Positions 1 to 4,947 of a stretch of DNA of 5,067 nt are shown here, in pieces. The translations under genes were made by a program, and so were the position numbers. The stretch comes from an uncultured Clostridia bacterium (GTDB lineage: Bacteria > Bacillota > Clostridia > Christensenellales > Aristaeellaceae): contig CAKTTM010000145.1 in the NCBI GenBank assembly GCA_934615145.1, positions 1-5,067 on the forward strand, read 5' to 3'. Below the pieces are notes generated by a model. That model had not been told where the DNA came from, made no database searches, and was given only the letters and a program-made list of their open reading frames with translations. Each line of letters starts with the position of its first letter. Positions within the stretch are counted from its first letter, which is position 1.

Positions 1-935
1 TCGCTGTCTCCGCCCTGGTGGCCTATAATCTGGGCGCCATCATCAGCCCCGACCACGCCATGTTTGGCATCTCGATGGCGGCGGTGGGCATGCTGTCGAT
101 CGTGGGCATGATCATCTCTAACGACGCCTACGGCCCCATCGTGGACAACGCCCGCGGCCTGGCCGAAATGGGCGGCCTGGGCGAGGAGACCATCCGCCTC
201 GCAGACGAGCTGGACTCCGCCGGCAACACCGTCAAGGCCGTCACCAAGGGCTTTGCCATCGGCGCCGCGGGCCTGACCGTCATCTCCCTGCTGGGCGCCT
301 TCATGAGCGAGGTCAATGTCAAGCTTGAAGAGCTGGGCCGCGCCGCTGAAAAGCTGACCGGCTTTAACCTGATCGACCCCACCGTCTTCTTTGGCGTCCT
401 GGTGGGCGCTGCCATCCCGGCGGTGTTCAGCGCCATGCTGATCCTGGGCGTTGACAAGAACGCGCAGCGCATGATCGCCGAGATCCACCGCCAGTTCCGC
501 GAGATCGCGGGCCTGGCCGAGGGCAAGCCGGGCGTGGAGCCTGACTACAACAAGTGCATCGACATCGCCACCACCGGCGCCTTGAAGGAGCTCATCCCCG
601 CCGGCGGCATGGCCATCCTGGCCACGCTGGCGGTTGGCTTCATCGGCGGCGTGGACGCCATCGGCGGCTTCCTGCTGGGCAACATCGTCACCGGCCTGCT
701 GCTGGCGCTGTTCATGTCCAACGCCGGCGGCCTGTGGGACAATGGCAAGAAGTATGTGGAGGCCGGCAACATGGGCGGCAAGGGCAGTGAGGCGCACAAG
801 TCTGCCGTCATCGGCGACACCGTGGGCGATCCCTTCAAGGACACCGCCGGCCCCTCCATCAACACGCAGATCACCGTGGTCTCCCTGGTGGCCAGCCTCA
901 TGGCCACGCTGTTCCTGCAGTTCTCGATCTTCTAG
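1..935 (+). CDS. hppA: Membrane-bound pyrophosphatase, K+-independent H+-pumping type (C-terminal part)
   Basis: This integral membrane pump couples hydrolysis of cytoplasmic pyrophosphate to ion export. The frame is open from the window edge (first full codon at 3), so the true start lies upstream; about 310 residues of a protein usually near 700 are visible. Family motifs seen are NDAYGPIVDNARGLAEM near the start, DSAGNTVKAVTKGFAIG, NAGGLWDNGKKYVEAGNMGG and the near-terminal GDTVGDPFKDTAGPSIN. The last two carry the Asp/Lys cluster that binds Mg-pyrophosphate in this family. Several hydrophobic segments separate them, and the protein ends in a membrane helix (FLQFSIF). Lys (codon 234-236) and Thr (243-245) occupy the positions that are Ala and Gly in K+-dependent enzymes, which points to the K+-independent class, known to pump protons. 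It stands apart from the downstream lipoprotein, which has its own promoter. The family call is essentially certain; ion specificity is inferred. Confidence 0.96.
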   Translation, partial: AVSALVAYNLGAIISPDHAMFGISMAAVGMLSIVGMIISNDAYGPIVDNARGLAEMGGLGEETIRLADELDSAGNTVKAVTKGFAIGAAGLTVISLLGAFMSEVNVKLEELGRAAEKLTGFNLIDPTVFFGVLVGAAIPAVFSAMLILGVDKNAQRMIAEIHRQFREIAGLAEGKPGVEPDYNKCIDIATTGALKELIPAGGMAILATLAVGFIGGVDAIGGFLLGNIVTGLLLALFMSNAGGLWDNGKKYVEAGNMGGKGSEAHKSAVIGDTVGDPFKDTAGPSINTQITVVSLVASLMATLFLQFSIF

Positions 936-941
936 GACTCA

Positions 942-973
942 CGGCGGAGTTGAAACTATTTACAAGTTCGCCG
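942..973 (+). terminator. Weak hairpin after hppA, possible terminator
   Basis: The arms CGGCGGAGTTG (942-952) and CAAGTTCGCCG (963-973) pair over 11 positions with one mismatch and one G-U pair around a 10-nt A/T-rich loop. It begins 6 nt after the hppA stop codon. No real U-tract follows (GACAATTAATT), so termination would be inefficient or Rho-assisted. It ends about 10 nt before the -35 box of the next promoter, so it could also simply be a 3' end stabiliser. Confidence 0.35.
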
Positions 974-982
974 GACAATTAA

Positions 983-1011
983 TTGACGACTGTCTCCTGC
1001 TGTGCTATTAT
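983..1011 (+). promoter_or_regulatory. SigA/sigma-70 promoter of the small lipoprotein gene
   Basis: The -35 box TTGACG (983-988) and -10 box TATTAT (1006-1011) are separated by exactly 17 nt, and a TG at 1003-1004 supplies an extended -10 element. The region just upstream (974-982) is A/T-rich for this GC-rich window. Transcription should start near 1018, leaving a leader of about 40 nt that includes the ribosome binding site at 1045-1050. Nothing resembling an operator palindrome overlaps the boxes, so expression may be largely constitutive. Confidence 0.85.
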
Positions 1012-1044
1012 CTACTGAGCGGGTCACGAGATCCGCGTTGATAG

Positions 1045-1050
1045 AGGAGG
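1045..1050 (+). promoter_or_regulatory. Strong ribosome binding site that fixes the lipoprotein start
   Basis: AGGAGG sits 8 nt before the ATG at 1059, an ideal Shine-Dalgarno site. It decides between this ATG and an in-frame ATG at 1002, which lies inside the promoter. Confidence 0.9.
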
Positions 1051-1058
1051 TAGATAGA

Positions 1059-1253
1059 ATGAAGAAAATGACAGTTCTGCTGGCCGTGTTGCTGGTAGCC
1101 GTGCTCTTGGTCGGTTGTACCCCCAAGCCCGCTGCGCCCACCGCGACCGTCGCGCCCGCGACTGAAGCAGTGACCGAAGCGCCGGCTGAGGCAACCGAGG
1201 CGCCCGCTGAGGCTCCGGCCGACGTGACCGAAGCGCCCGCGACCTCCGGCTGA
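1059..1253 (+). CDS. Small lipoprotein: lipobox signal peptide plus Ala/Pro/Thr/Glu tail
   Basis: This predicted 64-residue surface lipoprotein has no recognisable enzymatic or binding domain. Residues 1-20 form a class II signal peptide: MKK, a Leu/Val-rich core, then the lipobox LVGC with the lipidated Cys at 20. The mature part is about 45 residues of low complexity built from TEAP and PAE units. It is acidic (six Glu, one Asp, one Lys) and lacks aromatic residues. Such segments usually form the flexible spacer between the lipid anchor and the folded domain of solute-binding lipoproteins in Clostridia and Chloroflexota; here the protein stops where that domain would begin. Its own promoter, ideal ribosome binding site and strong terminator argue for a real, separately expressed gene. 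The function is unknown; it could be a membrane-anchored acidic surface peptide or the remnant of a larger lipoprotein. Confidence 0.85.
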   Translation: MKKMTVLLAVLLVAVLLVGCTPKPAAPTATVAPATEAVTEAPAEATEAPAEAPADVTEAPATSG

Positions 1254-1374
1254 TCGGACAGACAACGCAGAGCCCCCGCCACCGTGACAGTGGCGGGGGC
1301 TTTGTTTTATCCTGTGTTAAGTTTGTTCAATGGGCTTGTGTCAACGCGTGTCTTGTTGCATCCGTCCGATCAGC
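1249..1374. repeat. 11-bp inverted repeat bracketing the lipoprotein 3' end and terminator
   Basis: GCTGATCGGAC at 1249-1259 is the exact reverse complement of GTCCGATCAGC at 1364-1374. Beyond a small asymmetric gap, CAAC (1263-1266) and GTTG (1355-1358) extend the symmetry inward. The left arm includes the last codon and stop of the lipoprotein gene; the terminator lies between the arms. No flanking direct repeat is seen. Confidence 0.6.
1271..1310 (+). terminator. Strong intrinsic terminator of the lipoprotein gene
   Basis: A perfect 12-bp GC-rich stem (AGCCCCCGCCAC at 1271-1282, GTGGCGGGGGCT at 1290-1301) closes a 7-nt loop and runs directly into TTTGTTTTAT. It starts 17 nt after the stop codon. 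With the promoter at 983-1011 it defines a transcript of roughly 290 nt. The left flank is not A-rich, so it is oriented for the + strand, although so strong a stem might also block stray minus-strand transcription. Confidence 0.93.
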
Positions 1375-1419
1375 GAAGCGAATAGCCAGTTGCTTTTTGA
1401 CTGCTTCATGCCGCAGTAA

Positions 1420-1445
1420 ACCTCCCCGCCTGGATGCAGGGAGGT
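1420..1445 (-). terminator. Probable terminator of the minus-strand transporter/hydrolase operon
   Basis: On the minus strand, 13 nt after the stop of the last gene, ACCTCCC (1445-1439) can pair with GGGAGGT (1426-1420) around a 12-nt loop that itself contains a small CCTG/CAGG pairing. Only a short T-run (TTTAC) follows, so it is a modest terminator. No other good candidate lies between here and the convergent lipoprotein terminator. Confidence 0.5.
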
Positions 1446-1458
1446 CTGCTGACAGTCT

Positions 1459-2241
1459 TTACCCGGAAGCCCCCAGCTTTAATACCTGCCCTGACCGGGG
1501 CCAGACGATGCGGCCGGCAAACAGGCGCTGGGCTGCCTGGTGGCAGGCCTCGCGCTGGGCGGCGGGGCCGTGGACGGGGCAGAGGATGGCGGCGCCCGCC
1601 TCACGGGCCAGGGTGGAGGCCTCGATGATGTCCATGTGCAGGTGGGGGTTTTGCTCTGGTTTGCGCAGGCCCAGGGAATGCTCCAGCACCAGCGCCTGAC
1701 AGCCGGCAAAGAAGGAGATCAATTCGTCCTGCCAGGCGCCGTCGCCGCCAAAGCCGAGGCTGAGGCCGCTTTGCCTGTCCCTTATCCGGTAGCACAGGCC
1801 GGGCACCGGGTGCAGGCTGGCCATGGTGCTGACCTCAAGGCGCGGCGTCTCAAAGCCCTCGCCCGGCCGCAGCTGCCTGATCTGTGGCCGCTTGAGATTC
1901 GGCCAGTAGACATCCGCGTCCATCAGCGCCAGCGCCTGCTCCACCAATTTGTCCAGGCCAGGCGGGCCGTAGAGGTGCAGCTCGCCCAGGCTGCCTGCCG
2001 CCGCATGATTGTACAGGAAGGTCGGCAGGCCCATCATGTGGTCGTGGTGCAGGTGGGTCAGGCAGAGGTGTTGGTAGGCCAGCGGGTCGCGGCCAAAGCG
2101 CTTGAGGCGGTCGCGCAGCTGCCAGCCGGTGTCGATGAGCAGCTCATCGGCCACCAGGTAGCTGGCCGTGTCCTCATCCGCCGGCGCGTGGCAGCCGGCT
2201 GTGCCCAGGAAGAGGACGTCCAGCGTCTGCCCTTCGCTCAC
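1459..2241 (-). CDS. Metallo-beta-lactamase fold hydrolase, RNase Z-like
   Basis: A 260-residue cytoplasmic (no signal peptide) zinc hydrolase of the metallo-beta-lactamase superfamily. Visible metal-site elements are the N-terminal strand VLFLGTAGCHAP, HLHHDH at residues 63-68, His144 (SLHP), Asp167 (GFGGDGAW), His202 (HLHMDIIEAS) and His224 (CPVHGP). The spacing and the HM-D-EAS-AREAGA segment resemble the RNase Z/arylsulfatase-type branch (COG1234-like). It is shorter than typical tRNase Z (about 310) and I see no exosite arm, so a tRNA-processing role is unlikely; a small-molecule phosphodiesterase or similar ester hydrolase is more plausible. The start is GTG at 2241, overlapping the upstream TGA in GTGA and lacking a clear ribosome binding site, which suggests translational coupling to the PhnP-like gene. 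It is the last gene of the operon. Fold confidence is high; the substrate is unknown. Confidence 0.88.
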   Translation of the reverse strand: MSEGQTLDVLFLGTAGCHAPADEDTASYLVADELLIDTGWQLRDRLKRFGRDPLAYQHLCLTHLHHDHMMGLPTFLYNHAAAGSLGELHLYGPPGLDKLVEQALALMDADVYWPNLKRPQIRQLRPGEGFETPRLEVSTMASLHPVPGLCYRIRDRQSGLSLGFGGDGAWQDELISFFAGCQALVLEHSLGLRKPEQNPHLHMDIIEASTLAREAGAAILCPVHGPAAQREACHQAAQRLFAGRIVWPRSGQVLKLGASG

Positions 2242-3110
2242 AGGCTCAGCACCATGCCGTCATAGGCCGGGATGATGGGGCCGTCGCCCAGCATCTCCAC
2301 CAGCTGATCATGCGGCGGGGTGCGGTGCGGGCTCATGTGGGTGAGGTAGAAACGGGGCTGGCCGGTGAAGAGTTGGTTGTCTGAGAAGAAGTCCAGCTCC
2401 TGCTGCACGCGCGCCAGCGTCATGTGGTTCTCCCCGCGCTCCATCAGGCCGTAGGTGGCCTCCAGGATGACGGCGTCCACCTTGTGATGGCGCAGGCAGT
2501 CGCGCGTGCGGTCGATGTAGCGGTCAGAGTCGGTGGCGTAGAGGAAGGTCTTGCCCTGGGCATGCACCAGGTAGATCAGGCCCCGCTCGCCATCGCGGTC
2601 CTGATGGGTGGCGATCAGCGGGATGAAGTCCACACCGGCGTGGTGATACTCGCGGTAGGCCTCGGGGATGATGAAGTCCATGGCGTAGTCGGCCAGCTCC
2701 CGGTCGCCCAGGATGCGCTGCGCGCGCCAGAAGGTCTTGCGGTTGCAGATTACGCGCAGCAGCGGCAGCTCGGTAAAGCGGGCGCAGGGCGCGCCATAGC
2801 GCTCGGCTTCGGGCAGCTGTTCGCTGCCGTAGGTGCGGTAGCGCCAGTAGAGCATCATGGGGTCAAAGTGATCCTCGTGCGAGTGGGTGACCATCAGCAG
2901 CTGCGTGGGCAGCAGGTCGACCCCAAAGCGCAGGGCCTTGTTCATGATGTCGCTGGGGAAGTCGATCAGGCAGTGCTCGGCGAAGTGGATGGAGCTGTTA
3001 AAGCGTATGTTGCGCCCGCCCTGCTGTCTGGCGTAGCTGCAAAAGTCGCATTGGCACCAGGCGCCGGGATAGAGCTCCGCAGCGGCGGTGCCCAGAAATG
3101 TAATGTTCAT
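2238..3110 (-). CDS. PhnP-like metallo-beta-lactamase hydrolase with structural zinc site
   Basis: This 290-residue soluble hydrolase of the metallo-beta-lactamase fold resembles PhnP, the cyclic phosphodiesterase of phosphonate breakdown. Near the N terminus GAWCQCDFC places Cys19, Cys21 and Cys24 in the C-x-C-x2-C pattern of the PhnP structural zinc; His262 is a plausible fourth ligand. The catalytic site shows HSHEDH at 76-81, His169, Asp193/Asp195 (YATDSD), His229 (GENHM) and His258 (LTHMS). The C-terminal AYDGMVLSL resembles the FDGM end of PhnP. It is longer than PhnP (about 250) by an insert at roughly 85-150. The start is ATG 3110, preceded by AAGGAG; an in-frame ATG at 3149 would run into the upstream permease gene and has no supporting site. 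It lies 10 nt after the permease gene and overlaps the next hydrolase by 4 nt. The actual substrate is not established, and phosphonate lyase genes are not seen. Confidence 0.88.
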   Translation of the reverse strand: MNITFLGTAAAELYPGAWCQCDFCSYARQQGGRNIRFNSSIHFAEHCLIDFPSDIMNKALRFGVDLLPTQLLMVTHSHEDHFDPMMLYWRYRTYGSEQLPEAERYGAPCARFTELPLLRVICNRKTFWRAQRILGDRELADYAMDFIIPEAYREYHHAGVDFIPLIATHQDRDGERGLIYLVHAQGKTFLYATDSDRYIDRTRDCLRHHKVDAVILEATYGLMERGENHMTLARVQQELDFFSDNQLFTGQPRFYLTHMSPHRTPPHDQLVEMLGDGPIIPAYDGMVLSL

Positions 3111-3115
3111 GTTCT

Positions 3116-3121
3116 CTCCTT
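3116..3121 (-). promoter_or_regulatory. Ribosome binding site of the PhnP-like gene
   Basis: AAGGAG on the minus strand lies 5 nt before the ATG at 3110 and shares its first A with the TGA stop of the upstream permease. It settles the start at MNITFLGT rather than 13 codons earlier. Confidence 0.85.
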
Positions 3122-3966
3122 CAGCCCTTGATGGCACCCGACAGGGCACCCGAGAGCATTCTTTTTTGACCGATGAAAAATACCAGGAAGCTGGGCAGCA
3201 GAATGATGGTGATGCCCGCCATGATCATGTTCCAGTTGAGGTCCTCGGCGTTCTTGAGCATGCCGATGCCCACCTGCACCGTGCGCATCTGTGTCTTGTT
3301 GGTGACCATCAGCGGCCAGAGGTACTGGTTCCAGGCGTTGATGAAGCCATAGATGCCAAGCGCGCCCAGCGGGCCCTTGCTCAGCGGTATCAGGATGCTG
3401 GCGAAGAAGCGCAGGCTGCCGCAGCCATCGATCTGCGCTGACTCGTACAGATCGCGCGGCATCTTGAGAAAGCTCTGCCTTAGAAAGAAGACCGCGAAGG
3501 CCGAGGCCACGCCCGGCAGGATTAGCGCGGCGTAGCTGTCGTACCAGCCAAGGTCGCCAATGGTCATGTAGTTGGAGATCAGGATGGTCTCCCCCGGCAC
3601 CATCATGGTCACCAGCAGCAGCATGAACAGCGCCTGCCTGCCCTTGAACTCAAAGAAGCTAAAGGCAAAGGCCGCCAGGCTGCAGACCAGCAGCTGGCCT
3701 GTCATGATGCCCAGCGACACGACCAGCAAGTTTAGCATGAAGCGCAGCAGCGGCACGGTGCGCAGCGCGTCCTCATAGTTGTACAGCGACAGGCTGTCGG
3801 GGATGATGACCGGCGGGCGGACGAAGACCTCGTCCAGACTCAAAAAGCTCAGGTTCACCGCGTAGAGCAGGGGGAAGAGTATCAGCGCCGCCAGCAGCAG
3901 CTGAAGCACATGGCGCAGCGCCCGGCCGGGGGCGGTCTGGGGCCCGTGGATGACCAGCCTTTTCAC
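3121..3966 (-). CDS. ugpE: ABC transporter permease, UgpE-type (CUT1 family)
   Basis: An inner-membrane permease of 281 residues, the usual length for UgpE, forming the translocation channel with the UgpA-type partner. Hydrophobic segments lie near residues 19-40, 76-104, 111-130, 143-163, 198-220 and 248-266. The cytoplasmic EAA loop that contacts the ATPase reads YESAQIDGCGSLRFF at 174-188, followed by LIPLSKGPL. The segment WNQYLWPLMVTN at 212-223, with LPGVASAFAVFFLRQSF and a late WNMIMAG, matches the glycerol-3-phosphate branch well, although related sugar importers share parts of it. The start is GTG at 3966, overlapping the preceding TGA as GTGA, with a G-rich weak ribosome binding site upstream; coupling is likely and keeps the two permeases in step. 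It is followed after 10 nt by the PhnP-like hydrolase. The family is certain; the transported solute is inferred. Confidence 0.93.
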   Translation of the reverse strand: MKRLVIHGPQTAPGRALRHVLQLLLAALILFPLLYAVNLSFLSLDEVFVRPPVIIPDSLSLYNYEDALRTVPLLRFMLNLLVVSLGIMTGQLLVCSLAAFAFSFFEFKGRQALFMLLLVTMMVPGETILISNYMTIGDLGWYDSYAALILPGVASAFAVFFLRQSFLKMPRDLYESAQIDGCGSLRFFASILIPLSKGPLGALGIYGFINAWNQYLWPLMVTNKTQMRTVQVGIGMLKNAEDLNWNMIMAGITIILLPSFLVFFIGQKRMLSGALSGAIKG

Positions 3967-4886
3967 TGGTAGTGCACCCCCTTGCGCTCCATGCGAAACT
4001 GCAGGGCGGAAACCACCAGCAGCACCACCATGAACAGCAGGGATTCCGCGCTGGCGTAGCCCCAGCGGTTGTTGAGGATGGCGTCGCGGTAGATATTGTA
4101 GGCCAGCACGCGGGTGGCCTTGCCGGGGCCGCCCTGGGTAATCAGGTTGACCTGGGTAAAGGTCTGAAAGGCGCCGATGGTATTGGTCACCAGCAGGAAG
4201 AACAGCGTGGGCGACAGGCTGGGCAGGGTGACATAGCGCAGTGTCTGCCAGTAGCTGGCGCCCTCGATGGCGGAGGACTCATACAGCTCCTGCGGGATGC
4301 CCTGCAGGCCCGAGAAGGCGTAGAGGAAGTTCATGCCCATGCTCAGCCACACCGTGGTGGCGGCGATCACGATCAGCGCCAGCCTGGCGTCGCCCGGCCA
4401 GTTGTACTGCAGGCCCACCAGCCAGTTGATCAGCCCTGTCGCCGGGTTGAACAGCACCAGCCAGATCACCGAGGCGCAGGCCGAGGACACCGCCATGGGC
4501 AGCGCGTAGAGCGTGCGCAGGAAGCTGGACTTCTTGGCCCTGTTCTCCGCCAGCAGGGCCAGCAGCAGGCCAAAGCCTATCTGAAAGGGCACCACCATCA
4601 GCGCAAAGCGCGCGGTGACGCCCAGGCTGAACCAGAAGTTGCTGACATCCTTGATGACGGCACTGAAGTTATCAAGCCCGGCAAAGCGCACCGTCTCCCC
4701 CATGGCGTTGACCACTGACAGGCTCATGTGGATGGTGCGCAGGAAGGGGTAGTAGAAGAAGGCCCCAAAGACAGCGAAGATGGGCAGCAGGTAGAGATAG
4801 GGCTCTATCCTGCGCAGCAGCCCCCTGTCGCGGCTGACTGCCTGATACTGCCGGACGTGGGGCAGCACCGCCTTGTGTTCCACCAT
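3963..4886 (-). CDS. ugpA: ABC transporter permease, UgpA-type (CUT1 family)
   Basis: A 307-residue inner-membrane permease, partner of the UgpE-type protein. A polar N-terminal tail of about 28 residues precedes the first helix (about 30-50), with further hydrophobic segments near 88-113, 126-147, 168-192, 224-246 and 281-297. The EAA loop is ELYESSAIEGASYWQTLRYV at 200-219. Segments ALPMAVSSACASVIWLVLF, then NPATGLINWL, then TQGGPGKAT and the closing VHYQ closely parallel UgpA. It starts at ATG 4886, 5 nt after GGGAGGT; a GTG one codon later is also possible. Its ribosome binding site lies just beyond the T-run of the intergenic hairpin, so its mRNA comes from read-through or from a promoter I could not find. 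Its stop overlaps the next start. Substrate by analogy would be glycerol-3-phosphate or a glycerophosphodiester, but this is unproven. Confidence 0.93.
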   Translation of the reverse strand: MVEHKAVLPHVRQYQAVSRDRGLLRRIEPYLYLLPIFAVFGAFFYYPFLRTIHMSLSVVNAMGETVRFAGLDNFSAVIKDVSNFWFSLGVTARFALMVVPFQIGFGLLLALLAENRAKKSSFLRTLYALPMAVSSACASVIWLVLFNPATGLINWLVGLQYNWPGDARLALIVIAATTVWLSMGMNFLYAFSGLQGIPQELYESSAIEGASYWQTLRYVTLPSLSPTLFFLLVTNTIGAFQTFTQVNLITQGGPGKATRVLAYNIYRDAILNNRWGYASAESLLFMVVLLVVSALQFRMERKGVHYQ

Positions 4887-4891
4887 GATCT

Positions 4892-4898
4892 ACCTCCC
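4892..4898 (-). promoter_or_regulatory. Ribosome binding site of the UgpA-type gene
   Basis: GGGAGGT on the minus strand, 5 nt before ATG 4886 (8 nt before an alternative GTG at 4883). It is the only strong Shine-Dalgarno for the permease pair, because the UgpE-type gene starts inside the GTGA overlap. Confidence 0.8.
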
Positions 4899-4903
4899 AT
4901 GGA

Positions 4904-4939
4904 CAAAAACGCCAGGGGGAGCCCTGCGGCTCCCCCTGG
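4904..4939 (-). terminator. Intra-operon terminator/attenuator between binding protein and permeases
   Basis: A perfect 12-bp stem (4939-4928 with 4923-4912) closes a GCAG tetraloop on the minus-strand RNA. It is followed by CG and then five Us (4908-4904). It begins 8 nt after the stop of the binding-protein gene and ends about 6 nt before the ribosome binding site of the UgpA-type gene. It has all the marks of an intrinsic terminator, yet the same-strand transporter genes continue. Partial termination would give the usual excess of binding protein over permeases; the stem could also protect the 3' end of a processed upstream mRNA. Confidence 0.88.
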
Positions 4940-4947
4940 ATGATGCA

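Noticed and set aside
128..907. Minus-strand open frames opposite hppA
   Set aside because: Ser/Pro/Ala-rich translations without motifs; the + strand frame is an unmistakable pyrophosphatase.
1002..1058. Upstream in-frame ATG for the small lipoprotein
   Set aside because: It lies within the spacer/-10 region of the promoter, has no ribosome binding site and would place 19 residues before the signal peptide.
1376..1395. AAGCGA/TTGCTT hairpin followed by a short T-run on the + strand
   Set aside because: Only six pairs including a G-U and a long loop; too weak to call, and the strong terminator at 1271-1310 already ends the + strand transcript.
1311..1458. Search for a gene or small RNA between the convergent transcription units
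   Set aside because: No ribosome binding site, promoter or coding frame with recognisable content; only the inverted-repeat arm and the modest minus-strand hairpin were found.
1540..2265. Long open frame on the + strand opposite the RNase Z-like gene (also 2424-3131 and 3972-4718 opposite the other operon genes)
   Set aside because: These are antisense shadows created by high GC codon bias; their translations are low-complexity (Gln/Ala/Val/His-rich) with no motif, while the minus-strand frames carry clear family signatures.
3111..3149. Earlier ATG for the PhnP-like gene
   Set aside because: It overlaps the end of the permease gene, adds residues unlike the family N terminus, and the ATG at 3110 has a good ribosome binding site.
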